64,000 nucleotides of DNA from Isochrysis galbana. Taxonomy: Eukaryota; Haptophyta; Isochrysidales; Isochrysidaceae. The notes under the pieces were generated by a model that was not told where the DNA came from, did not search any database, and worked only from the letters and a program-made list of their open reading frames with translations. The position numbers and the translations under genes are program-made. Location of the stretch: NCBI GenBank assembly GCA_018136815.1, contig CM030938.1:1834202-1898201 (forward strand), written 5' to 3'. Of the stretch, positions 51,291-61,486 are shown one piece after another. The stretch's first letter is position 1; every line of letters begins with the position of its first letter.

Positions 51291-52796
51291 AGACGGGCCC
51301 AGAAGACTCGAGACCGGTGTTCCCACTATAACTTTACTCGTAAACAAAACTTTTCATGAAAACAAAATGGAGGCTGTCCCCCGTCCCCTTCGTGGAACGC
51401 CCCGCTTCGTGGGACTTGCCTCAGGCCTCAGGCCAGAGTTTCGAGGATTTTTTTGAAATTTAGGGGGGGGGCAATCGCAATCAAAACTTTTTACCGACAT
51501 GAAGGTCGATATGGCGCTGACGACTGACGAAGCGAAATAAGCCCCCACCCCCCGCCCGCCCGCTCCCCGCTTCCGCTCTCCCCACCGCCCTAGATGTTAA
51601 ACACAGGAACCAGGAAGCGTGTGTTTCTACAAGAGCCAAGAGCCAAACACAGCCGTGTTCACAGTGTTTCAAACCTGAGCGGGCGGCCCGGAGCCGGAGC
51701 CGGCGAGCCGGCCCGCGCGGGCTCAGGCTCAGGGCTCAGGGCTAGCGCGGGCGGAGGCCGGAGGCATGTTTTGGTGTTTTGGTGCCCGGCGCACTCACTT
51801 TCGCATTTCCCCATCCTCAATCCTCTATCGTACATCTAGAAAAATCCTCCTCATCTTCATTCAACTGCTACATTCAACGATCACGATACAAAATCACATA
51901 CGTGTGGATGCTGCTAGCTACTATAGCTACTATGACTATGATGTATGACATGTGACATATGACGTATGAGCATATGACAAAACAAAACGCAAATATCTCG
52001 AAATCTCACTTCATCAACTTCTGCTTCTGCAGAAGCTCTTGATCTTGGCTTGGAGTGCAACTGTCATCGGCCATCCAATAATCATCTTTTCCGCATCACT
52101 ATCGCCGTCACGCTCCCACTTCACACTTCACCACATTGGGAGACCAGCTTGCATCTTGAACGTGGAGCTGTCTTGCGTTCACGGCACACATGACGCCTTG
52201 TTTGTGCTTCTCACTAAAGGGCCCAGGTCGTGCGGGGGTGGCTGGATGTATATGGCGGCTTGTCCCGATCCTTGGCGGTAAGGTTCTCACCCCGCTCCTG
52301 TTCAGCTAAGTAGTCGGGTTGTCTTTGTCTTTCTGAACAGCTTCTAGTTTTTGTGCGTTGTCGAGGATTGCGTCTGTTGACTGTTTTCTCTTTTTCGGTG
52401 CTTTCTACTTTCTCGTGTATCACTCGTGTGTGTGTTTGTCGGGTTTTGTGTTTTGTTTTATGCACTATGCACGCCTTACGTCTTGTAGACGGTGTTCGCG
52501 GTTCAGAGCGTTCCATTTTTCTCCGTGTGTGTTAGCGTAAATCGACGTTTCTAAGGGAATTTCGACACTGAGTACTTAGGGAGAACGAGAGAACCGCACC
52601 GCGCGAAATCGCGACTATTCTACATGCCGTCTACTCGTATAGTACAAAGCAATTTCTTGGGAGTTTCGGCGACATTGCCTGGAAAGTACCGGATTCCATC
52701 CAATGGGTCGCTCGCTTTCTCCGCACTGGTTCCACTGAATCGCGCGCGATAACTCCCTCCACAACCTCTCGCTCACAGCCTCCGACTCGCATCCAC
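51291..52796. other. Intergenic region upstream of LHC copy B
   Basis: No supported gene. GAGCC-GGAGCC and GGCTCAG repeats at 51690-51745, a TATGAC-repeat stretch at 51925-51980, otherwise unstructured. No similarity to the sequence upstream of LHC copy A is visible except the last ~10 bases. Confidence 0.45.
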
Positions 52797-53604
52797 ATGC
52801 TCTCGCTCTACTCTGCTGTTCCCGCGCTCAAGACGGCCACGCGCATGGCCCCGGTGAAGGCCGTCGCCACCGCCGACTCTGACTTCTGCTACGGACTCCC
52901 GGTACGCGCCGTCGCGCCGCGAGCCGCCCTGCATCAGTACTGTGGCAGGGCCTTCACATGCACGAGAACTCATGCCGTCCCGCTGTAGAGCCTCTCACAT
53001 GCTCTCCTTCCCGCCCGCTGCGCAGGGCAACATCGCTCCAGCTGGCAACTTCGACCCGGCCAATCTCCTCGACGGAACCAGCAAGGAGGAGGTGTACCGC
53101 TGGCGCGAGGCTGAGCTCACTCATGGCCGTGTTGGCATGCTTGCTGCCGCTGGCTTCCTTGTTCAGGAGAACTTCCACCCACTCTTCTCGGGCGACGGTG
53201 GCCCCGCCATCGAGCAGATCCCTGGTCTTCCGCCGGCCATGTGGTTCCTGATGACCCTCGGTATTGGCTTCGCCGAGACCCTCCGCATCCAGAAGGGCTG
53301 GGCCAACCCGTACGAGGGCATGGACAACGTGCAGCGCCTTAGGGATGACTACTACCCGGGCGACCTCGGTTTCGACCCGCTTGGCCTCAAGCCCGAGGAC
53401 CCGGCGGAATTCCGCACCATGCAGGAGCGCGAGCTCTCTCATGGCCGCCTCGCCATGCTTGCGGCGGCCGGCTTCATGGCGCAGGAGGCCGTGAGCGGCA
53501 AGACGTGGTCGCAGCAGGATGTCGGCTTTGAGAACTTCGTCCTCGGCGGCTACTTCAACCAGGAGGCTGCTGAGCTCGCCCGCGACGCCGCTTCAGGCCT
53601 CTAA
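52797..53604 (+). CDS. Light-harvesting chlorophyll a/c-type (fucoxanthin) protein, copy B
   Basis: Exons 52797-52901 and 53026-53604, 227 aa, the same structure as copy A. The 124-bp intron is base-for-base identical to that of copy A. Over the ~808-bp gene I count five differences: one in exon 1 (Pro to Thr at residue 15), one silent in helix 3, and three near the end that change Ser to Gly before the final Leu. Similarity stops within ~10 bases of both the start and stop codons. Function, helices and plastid targeting as for copy A. Both are in the same orientation, 6.8 kb apart. Confidence 0.9.
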
Positions 53605-54894
53605 GCTCCTCGACAATATGTTCGGGCCAGGCTGAGCACGACGCCTGTTGTCTTTCGCCGAGATGCTGTCTACGAGCCGCTGTCTTCTTCACAAGCCCGG
53701 CCATGACCATGGCTTTGACGTTCACAAAATGTGTGAGGTTTTGTAGCATTGTCGAGATTAACGACAGTGTACAATAGACCACACAATGTGGCCGGTATGG
53801 ATTTAACGGCAGCACATGCGCGCTATCCGTGTCCGCGTAGCCCTGACTAACAGATGATTCCCGTTGCTGCATGTTGGATTGCCTAGCATGCACTTCTGGT
53901 GCATTTGGATGTTGTGAGATTGTTGTTAAGTACTTTCGGAGACCGTATTTTTACGCTCCAATTGAATTGCGCTGCTGCTCATAAATTGGGCTGCCACTTG
54001 CACCACTCATGGTGTCGATAATCAAAGAGCGTACCTCTCACTACTCGTGCACAACTATTGTTATAACGATAGGGTTAAGAGCAAAAAATCATGCCGAAGA
54101 TTCCGTCCGGCTACTACTACTGAAACCTTTTAATATTCTTACCGTACTCGCGGCGAATGGAACCACTACCTACTATACGTAGCACAATTTCTACACCCCC
54201 ACTCCCCCGGCCCTTCTGCCCCCGCCATCAGGCGGCTCCCCCCGTGCACTTCTAGGGGGATTGGGGTAAAGGGCTTAGGTATGCGCGGTCCGGTGGCCGG
54301 TGGCCGACGCCCCCCTGTCGCATTCGCGAGCCTCTGCAGGCTACTTCGCTATTTTCCGCTCTACCGCTATAACGGCGATGGTAAATCATCAAACTTCGTT
54401 CTTATGTCTATACGTATACGTTTACGACGTCTGACGTCTCCAGTCTCCACGCTTCTATCTCTTTCACTATCAATCACTGCACTTCATTCAATGTTGGTCT
54501 ATCATTATAACCGCGTGGCCAAACAGCTTCTACCTTCTACAGGCTTGTACTCGAAATATGCTCTAGCTCTGCACTGATCACCCAGGCATGGAGATCAAGG
54601 GAGTAGTAAGCACGTGTCCATGAAGACCAAGCAAGGAACAAGGAAGTAGCGAGCATCTTGCTTGCTAAATAAAGTACACCCTCAAGAACCTCAAGCGTCT
54701 AGAATCTGTAAGTCCGACTGACGGGCAAAGGAGGTTGGGGCGTTGGGGCTGGGCCCTGGCCTCCCCTGCCTCTCCCTCGCTGGCGCACCTGACACCTGAG
54801 CCTCTTGGGCCCCCATGCTGCACCTGCACTTGTCTGCCTGTCGACCAGGGGGCCAGGGGGTCGGAGGGGGAGTTGGAGCAATGGGCTGGCCACG
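53605..54894. other. Intergenic region up to the retrotransposon
   Basis: No supported gene. 54050-54200 is AT-richer with short direct words. The last 170 bases are G-rich and adjoin the target-site duplication GCTGG. Confidence 0.45.
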
Positions 54895-54899
54895 GCTGG

Positions 54900-55748
54900 T
54901 GACGAATTGTGATGGCCCTTAGGGCCTGAGGGCAATGAGGAAGGGGCAAAGCCGGCGGCAGGCGCGGCGAGGGAGACGACTTCGGAGGTGCTGACGGGCT
55001 GAAGCCCGTCAGCAGAGGAAGGCGGGCAGGCGGGCTTGAGCGAGGGCGAGGACGGCGGCGAAAGCGACATTGAGCGAGTAGCGAGAGGCGAGGGCGAGTG
55101 AGAGGAGGGCTGTGGTGGCAGGGGCTGGTGAGGCGAGGCGAGATTGTAGGGTCTGAGTGTTACGAGAGCGAGAGCGACGAGAACGGGAGCGACGGATGAC
55201 GACTGACGACAGGACGACGGACAGAGACACCCAGGAAAACACCCCGACTCTCGCCCGACGACTTTCTCACATAACTCGACTGAAATCAAACCCAAACACT
55301 CCGGCCAGACGACAACGGACGACGATCAGAAGGCGATCTGTCGGCGATCCCGTCTGGAAGGGGAATCGCACCATAACGGAAACGAGGGGCAATCCTGCGC
55401 CGCACAGGATTCCAAAAGACTTACCGAATAAGACGAGAGAAGTGCGGTGTGCCTAAGGGGGAGATGCGATGAGATTGCAAATTAAACCTGATTGCAATCA
55501 CTGCAGTAGATAGAGAAACGTGGAGAAGATAGCGAATTCAACCTATTTGCGAGGCGCCTAGGAGGGAGAAGGGTGGGGAAACTTCCTTCTCTTTTGAGAG
55601 AAAGAGAGAGAACGCTCCACAACCCAAGACCCTATGCGTCCAAGCGAAGCTTTTTGACCGAGAACGAGAACGAGAGAATTATAACGATAAATGCCGAACG
55701 ACGAAGAGAAGAGAGAAGCCTAACGAGTGTCGATTCGCGAATGCGACA
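54900..55748 (-). repeat. 3' LTR of the chromovirus
   Basis: 849 bp, TG...CA ended. In transcription sense it starts TGTCGCATTCGCGAATCGAC, which contains a short palindrome. Differences from the 5' LTR lie near 54910-54914 (two), at ~55256 and at ~55457. Confidence 0.92.
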
Positions 55749-55758
55749 CCCCCCTGCT
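55749..55758 (-). other. Polypurine tract
   Basis: AGCAGGGGGG on the minus strand, directly next to the TG of the 3' LTR: the expected plus-strand primer site. Confidence 0.75.
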
Positions 55759-55859
55759 AGGATCGAGCGTCCCGCGAGGAAAGAAGAGAACCTAACGGAC
55801 ATCGGAGAGCTCCGAACAAGCCACGAGAAAGGCAGAAGAGCAATCCTGAACGAGACCGA

Positions 55860-56226
55860 ATGAGCGAAGAGCGAAGAGCGAATAAATCCGAAGAGCGAAC
55901 GAAACAATAAATCTGAAGAGCGAATGAAACAATAAATCCGAATGGAGGGAGAGCCGCGCACCCAACGCCGAACCAAGACGGAAGACGTGATGAGCGACGC
56001 ACCGAGAAGTTACGAATTACGAACAACGAACAATCGAGGACCGATGAGAACGCGGAACGACAAGAATCGAGAATCGAGAGCGAGAAACGAAGAACGCGGA
56101 ACGACGAGAATCGAGAATCGAGATCGAGAGCGAGAAACGAAGAACGATAAGAACGCGGAACGATGAGAATCGAGAATCGAGAATCGAAGAACGAACGACG
56201 AACGACGAACGACGAACGACGAACTA
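55860..56226 (-). repeat. Tandem repeats in the 3' region of the retrotransposon
   Basis: Two arrays: GAGCGAA..AATAAATC.. units of ~25 bp at 55862-55940, and CGGAACGA.GAGAATCGAGAA units starting at 56053, 56097 and 56156, ending in five CGAACGA words (56189-56225). They lie between the pol stop and the 3' LTR and are non-coding in the pol frame. Confidence 0.75.
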
Positions 56227-56753
56227 TAAGAATAGTGCACGACGACCGAGGAGACAAGGGGTACCACACCCGTCCGGACGATAAGGTGTAGAATCGGCGG
56301 CCGGCGCGGCAGACCGCAGGACTCAACGCTGCAACCCATCCTCTTCTCTCTTTTACGAGAGTTTTACCTGGATGTTTGGGCGGTGTGGCGGCACCCAAGT
56401 TACAACGCGGCGTCCCCTGTGCTCCAAGATATCAAAAGTCGAGCGACCAACGGCGAAAGACGGCGAGATAGTACGATAGCATAGAGCACGTCACGCGCGA
56501 GCTAAACGACGAGGTACGGGGGTCTCCTGACAGAGCGCAGCGAAAGGGGAGGGAGATCCATCCTCCGTGGTCGAAAAGGGGGGGGCGAGCCATACCTCTC
56601 TTCCCGCGGGGGGGAACCATTCGGCGGCCGCGGGGGGGAAATTCGGCGACCGCGGGGGGGAACTGGAAAAGAATTCCCGTACGTTCCCGTACCCCGATCA
56701 AACGTAAACGACGGCGTTGAGAGATATCTGAAGGGGCGTGACAGTCGCGACCG

Positions 56754-59700
56754 TCAGAAGAACGCAGAGGGTGTATCGAGGAGAGAGACGAGGGTGCGAT
56801 CCGATGGCGACAAGCGTGCGAGAGCCTCGGAGCGACAGCGAACGAAGGTAGGCGAGGCAAGCGCAGCGGGCGCAAATGCGTGGGAGCCAAACCACGGGGA
56901 ACCGCGCGACGATCCCGACGAGTACCACCACTGCCCGAGGACGAAGACCGCGTGCTGCGGCCGCATCATTGGACCTGCAGGGTTGGCAACAGACGGGCGG
57001 GCTGAGACGGGCAACTGGGAGACATGAGCAATGGGGCCACTGTGCGAGGACGGTGCGAGACGAGGCGAGCGGCGCGGGGCCTGATGATCCGAGCCGGTGG
57101 TCTCGGATCCCACGGGAGCTTCGATCGCGTGCGACGTCGGCGGAGTTGAGACGGTCTGAGATTGTGATTCTGCAGCCCGCTTTCTCATCTGAGGCTTACG
57201 AAGAGGCGGGAAGGGGTGAGCATCATCATAGGCGGTGACGAGCGACTCGCAGCGGCGAAGCAGTTCGGCTAGCGGCTCCCATGTGGCCGCAGCTTTCGCG
57301 TAGCCACGCCATTTGACGAGGTAATGCCTTGAATCGCCTCGACCCTTGCGGTCAAGAAGTGAATCAACCAGATACTCATCTGTTTGGACGGGATCTTCAT
57401 CTGTGAGGGTATAGTAGGGACGGAGGTTAGTCACATGCACCTCCTCGGAGAGGAGGCGATTTTCTTGGTCGCGTAGTCGGTAGCGGCCAGCGCCAAGCGC
57501 CTCAGCGATGCGGTATGGTCCGCTATAGTGGTAGAGGAGCTTGTTGCGGTGTCCTGGAATCTTGCGAACCACCCTATCACCTGGGGCAAATTGGATAGGG
57601 GGAGAGTGAGTGCGTAGTGTGTCAGCGAGTGCGTCGGCTTGAGACTCTAAAGTTGCATCATAAACCGCGGCCCACGCCGCCTTTAAACGACAATGCATTT
57701 TCCAAGCGTACGAGCGAATTTCCTGAGGTAACTCGGGAGGTGGGCCAGTGTCAGGTGGATCAGAAAGCTGTGCAGGCAGGCGAAGCTCACGGCCATAGAG
57801 CAAGGCAGCAGGCGACATGCGGGTAATGCGATTGGCTGAAGCGCGCATGCTCATTAGAAAGAACGGGAGATGATCGACCCAATGACCGCCGCCTTCATCA
57901 GTAGCGCGAGCCATGTTGATCAATGTTTGCTGAGCTCGTTCGACCAGGCCCACGCTCTCGTGATGATGAGGTGTGCTCGGCCGCAAGTCGGTGCCGGTGC
58001 GCTCGAGGATGATCGAGGTGAGTTGACTAGCGAGATTGCTGCCGGAGTCCGAGCGAAGTTGCCTTGGTACTCCGTGCCGAGAAACGACGTACGACATGAA
58101 GGCGTGAAGAGCGTCGGCACTCGAGGGGTCGCCGTTGTGAGGGGCCGCCTCGATCCAACGAGTGAGCGAGTCTACGAAGACGAGGAGCTTGTCGAAGCCT
58201 CGGGAGCCCTTGATGAAGTCGTGCGTGGGAGCCATCGAGACGACGTCGCAGAAGACGATGTCGAACGGATAGGCGCCGACCTGCGGTCCCTTTGGGTCTG
58301 CGAGGTGGCGGAAGGGAGGCTTAGCTAAAGTGCATTCATGGCATTGGCGAACGTGCTCACAGACGTCTGCGTTCATCCCAGGCCAAAAATATCGGTCTCG
58401 TAGAAGGCGCGCCATTCGGTTGTCGCCGAGGTGGCACAGGTGGTCGTGAAAGGCTTCGAGGTAGGCGCGGCGCATCGTCTTCGGCACGTAGAGGCAGAGC
58501 TTCTCGCCGTCTCTCGTCGGTACTCGTCGGTAGAGTAGTCCAGATCGCAACAGGCATCGCGAAGATTCGCGGCTGAGCCAGCGCAAGCGACGGTGATCGA
58601 GATCGGGGTTGTGAGGAGACGAGGAGAGGAAGCGAATGAGGTCGTGGCAGTCGGGGTCCTCGGCCTGTGCCTCTTTGAGCGCCTCGGCATTGGGTGTACC
58701 GACGTCGAGGTAGGAGAGGTTGATAGAATCCCTGGTCGTAGAGGACAACCTGGACGACCGTTCGTCGGCTTGCAGACTGGATGCCGTTGTGGTACGAGAA
58801 CGAGAGGCGGCGACGGCTGGCGGCTGACCATCCGATGCCGTGGTGGAGCGAGAGTTAGGGACGACGGCGGCTAGCAGCTGCCCACCCCCCTGCTTAGGAG
58901 CGGACGTCTCCGACGTCTCGTCGTCTGCCGCCACCAAGCGCGACACACCATCCGCGTCTTTGTGATTAGCACCAGGTTTGTGTTCGACGGTAAAGCGATA
59001 CTCCGACAACTTGAGCGCCCATCGCATCAGGCGCGACGCCGGCCCACCCTGGACGGTGTCCTTCATGGTGTGCAACCAACGGAGAGCTTGGTGATCGATC
59101 ACGAGGCGGAAGTGTCGGCCCCAAAGGTACGGTCGCCAAGTGCGAATGCTTTCCAAGGCGGCGAGAAGCTCCACCTCGGTGGTGGTCCAGTGACGCTCCG
59201 CGGCGGTGAGGCGGCGACCGTAGTACGCGACGACATGCTCATGCCCGTGGTCGTCAATTTGCGACAGGACTCCGCCGATACCCAGGGTACTGGCCGCGTC
59301 CGTTTTGACGATGAACTCTTTGTCGTGACGGGGCGCAGCCAACACTGGTGCGGACGTGATGAGGTCGATGAGGCGACGGATCGCTGTCTGACACTCAGGT
59401 GACTGAGAGACGGTAGCCACATCGACGCCCGTACGAGTCAGGTCGGTGAGAGGGGCCGCAACGTGCGCGAAGCCCTTGATGAACCGACGGTAGTACGAAC
59501 AAAGACCGAGAAACGAGCGGACCTTCTCGAGCGAGTTGATGTGACGTGGATCAATCGAGCGTACCGCCTCGACTTTCTTGGGGTCCATCTCGAGACCACG
59601 ACGAGAAACGACGTGCCCAAGGTACTCGCCCTTGATAGCGAACAAGATGCACTTGGAGGCCTTACACGAGAGACCGGCCCATCGGAGCCGCTCGAGGACG

Positions 59701-60602
59701 AGGTCGAGACGATGAAGCATCTGCTCGAATGAGGCGTCGACGCGTTCCTCTAGCGTGCTGCCTGTACCTGTCGACCAAATCCCGATGTCGTCCAGGTACG
59801 GCATGCAAATTTCCCATGCGAGGCCTTGGAGCACCGCGTCCATGAGACGACACATGTAGGAAGGGCCGGATTGGACGCCGAACGGGAGGTAATTGAACTC
59901 GTACTTCTGGCGGTGGGTGCAGAACGCCGTGATGGGTTTGTCCTCCTCCTTGATGGGCAGACACCAGAAGCCGGAGGCGAGATCGAGCAAGCAGAGAAAG
60001 AGAGAATCTCGAGAACCTTGGCCTCGGGATAGACGATCGATAGCTTCGACGGTGAGCGGTAGAGGGCTGTCCGAGATACGAAGCTTCGAGTTCGTGTCGC
60101 GATAGTCGACGCAGAAGCGAACGGATCCGTCCTTCTTGCCGACTAGGACGACCCGCGAAGCCCAAGGCGAATTCGACTTGCGGATGATGCCCGCCGCCTC
60201 CATCTCGGCGACGTGCTTGTCGACGATGGCGCGGCCCTCGTCACCCATCTTGGACGGAGCGTGTCGGTGGGCTGTAGCACCGGGGAGGAGAGGCAGCTCG
60301 ACCTCCATGACGTGCGTGTGCCGAGGGTTCTTCGGGTCGAGGGCGAACGCGTCGATATGCCGTGCCAGCAGGCAGCGTACGCGCTGCTTCTGGGACGGCG
60401 ACAATTGCTTGTCGGGGTCAATGGTGATAGCGTCGAGGAGCGCGCGCTGTGCCTCGGTGAGCGAGGACTCGGGGTCGTCTCCATCACCGGCGGCTGTCGA
60501 CCGCGCCTCGTGCAACTTGTACTCGATGTGAGCTGACGCCACCGGCGAGTACGCAGGAAGAGTTACAGGTCGTGGCGCCAAGTTCCAAACGGTGATCAAC
60601 AC
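56754..60602 (-). CDS. pol: Retrotransposon Pol: reverse transcriptase, RNase H, integrase, chromodomain
   Basis: 1,282 aa shown from a GTG; the open frame reaches back to 60665 after a TAG. It starts with a post-protease linker (VLITVWNLAPRPVTLPAYSP). RT: AGIIRKSNSPWASRVVLV, LLDLASGFW with Asp207, MPYLDDIGIW with the YLDD catalytic pair at 269-272. RNase H: IVKTDAAS, TEVELLAALE, VIDHQAL and KDADGVSR acids. Integrase: zinc-binding HDHLCHLG...CHEC, Asp in FCDVVSMAP, RSDSGSNL, HHESVGLVE Glu; then a YSGPYRI (GPY/F) module. Chromodomain near ~1075-1130: EYLVDSLLD, HYLVKWRGYAKAAATWEPL, for targeting heterochromatin. No D-[ST]-G protease. The frame lies -1 to gag and overlaps it, so expression probably needs -1 frameshifting or re-initiation. 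Confidence 0.92.
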   Translation of the reverse strand: MLITVWNLAPRPVTLPAYSPVASAHIEYKLHEARSTAAGDGDDPESSLTEAQRALLDAITIDPDKQLSPSQKQRVRCLLARHIDAFALDPKNPRHTHVMEVELPLLPGATAHRHAPSKMGDEGRAIVDKHVAEMEAAGIIRKSNSPWASRVVLVGKKDGSVRFCVDYRDTNSKLRISDSPLPLTVEAIDRLSRGQGSRDSLFLCLLDLASGFWCLPIKEEDKPITAFCTHRQKYEFNYLPFGVQSGPSYMCRLMDAVLQGLAWEICMPYLDDIGIWSTGTGSTLEERVDASFEQMLHRLDLVLERLRWAGLSCKASKCILFAIKGEYLGHVVSRRGLEMDPKKVEAVRSIDPRHINSLEKVRSFLGLCSYYRRFIKGFAHVAAPLTDLTRTGVDVATVSQSPECQTAIRRLIDLITSAPVLAAPRHDKEFIVKTDAASTLGIGGVLSQIDDHGHEHVVAYYGRRLTAAERHWTTTEVELLAALESIRTWRPYLWGRHFRLVIDHQALRWLHTMKDTVQGGPASRLMRWALKLSEYRFTVEHKPGANHKDADGVSRLVAADDETSETSAPKQGGGQLLAAVVPNSRSTTASDGQPPAVAASRSRTTTASSLQADERSSRLSSTTRDSINLSYLDVGTPNAEALKEAQAEDPDCHDLIRFLSSSPHNPDLDHRRLRWLSRESSRCLLRSGLLYRRVPTRDGEKLCLYVPKTMRRAYLEAFHDHLCHLGDNRMARLLRDRYFWPGMNADVCEHVRQCHECTLAKPPFRHLADPKGPQVGAYPFDIVFCDVVSMAPTHDFIKGSRGFDKLLVFVDSLTRWIEAAPHNGDPSSADALHAFMSYVVSRHGVPRQLRSDSGSNLASQLTSIILERTGTDLRPSTPHHHESVGLVERAQQTLINMARATDEGGGHWVDHLPFFLMSMRASANRITRMSPAALLYGRELRLPAQLSDPPDTGPPPELPQEIRSYAWKMHCRLKAAWAAVYDATLESQADALADTLRTHSPPIQFAPGDRVVRKIPGHRNKLLYHYSGPYRIAEALGAGRYRLRDQENRLLSEEVHVTNLRPYYTLTDEDPVQTDEYLVDSLLDRKGRGDSRHYLVKWRGYAKAAATWEPLAELLRRCESLVTAYDDAHPFPPLRKPQMRKRAAESQSQTVSTPPTSHAIEAPVGSETTGSDHQAPRRSPRLAPSSHSGPIAHVSQLPVSARPSVANPAGPMMRPQHAVFVLGQWWYSSGSSRGSPWFGSHAFAPAALASPTFVRCRSEALARLSPSDRTLVSLLDTPSAFF

Positions 60603-61444
60603 CTCTCCCTCCGGGACCCATCGGACTCCGAGTCGCTGGTCGACGAGTAGTTGGACGAACGCGGGCTAGAGACCGGAGACGAGGACGAGGAGGACGAAGA
60701 AGTAGGGGAGCTATAGCGGCGGCGGCGGCGGTCCTTCTTCTTGTCCTTATGAGCCTTCTTGGATTTCGATGAGGAGCGAGGGAGCGGCGGTGGCGGAGGC
60801 AAAACAATTTCGCCGCCATCTTCGGATGGAGGTGGAGGCGGGCTGGTTGCCTGGACTGGAGCAGGAGGGAGTCGGCCCCGTTCGAGCGCGTTAGTGACCG
60901 CGGCGAGCTGCTGAGAGAATTGGGCTGCCATGGCCTGCATGAGCTCGATGTAGCGCAGCTCGACGGGGTTGAGCCCCGGTGAAGCCGAAGAGGTTGGCGG
61001 CGGGGCCGTAGCAGACGGTGGAGAAGGAGAGAGATGAAGAAGGGAGTCGGGCAGCAGGCCCGGGGCCTCTTCACCACGCGATGGTCGACTTGGGGCGACC
61101 GAGACGACCGAGAGGCGTTCGAGAGAGGCGCTGTAGGGCTCGTAGGCTGCCTCCGAGTCCGATGGCAGGGGTGGCGGTGCCTCGAGGCCTGAGCGAGAAG
61201 AGGGGAGGAATCCTTCCAGAGGATTATCCTCACCCTGGTGAGACTCGGGCTTGGACCTGTCTCCCATGGGCTCCGGCGGCGAAGGCGGAGATGATGGTGG
61301 GGGGACCGCAGAGAGATCAGGAGGAGAAGAAAGGGAGGGCATCACCTCCCACTGCGAGGGTGGCGGTGGATGTCCGTCCGGAGAGGAGAAAGGGGGCAGG
61401 GCAGGCATGGTGCCCGACTCTGCAGAGGTGGGGTTGACCCCCAT
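60596..61444 (-). CDS. Gag-like ORF of the chromovirus (shortened)
   Basis: 282 aa from the first ATG after the LTR (MGVNPTSAES). The frame is also open upstream through the LTR to ATGs at 61656 and 61882, giving up to 428 aa, so translation may start within the LTR-derived leader. Pro/Ser-rich; one helical segment LRYIELMQAMAAQFSQQLAA is the only capsid-like part; it ends in a Lys/Arg tract and SR-type Ser repeats. No CCHC zinc knuckle. Compared with usual gag (300-500 aa plus knuckle and protease) the end appears deleted, with the junction to the pol frame near 60600-60690. Confidence 0.65.
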   Translation of the reverse strand: MGVNPTSAESGTMPALPPFSSPDGHPPPPSQWEVMPSLSSPPDLSAVPPPSSPPSPPEPMGDRSKPESHQGEDNPLEGFLPSSRSGLEAPPPLPSDSEAAYEPYSASLERLSVVSVAPSRPSRGEEAPGLLPDSLLHLSPSPPSATAPPPTSSASPGLNPVELRYIELMQAMAAQFSQQLAAVTNALERGRLPPAPVQATSPPPPPSEDGGEIVLPPPPPLPRSSSKSKKAHKDKKKDRRRRRYSSPTSSSSSSSSPVSSPRSSNYSSTSDSESDGSRRERC

Positions 61445-61486
61445 TGAGACGTCCAGCGCGGGACGCACCGGAAGCGATTCTACACC

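Noticed and set aside
54699-55295. 198-aa ORF at the 3' LTR
   Set aside because: It is the LTR-encoded start of gag running into flanking host DNA, not a gene.
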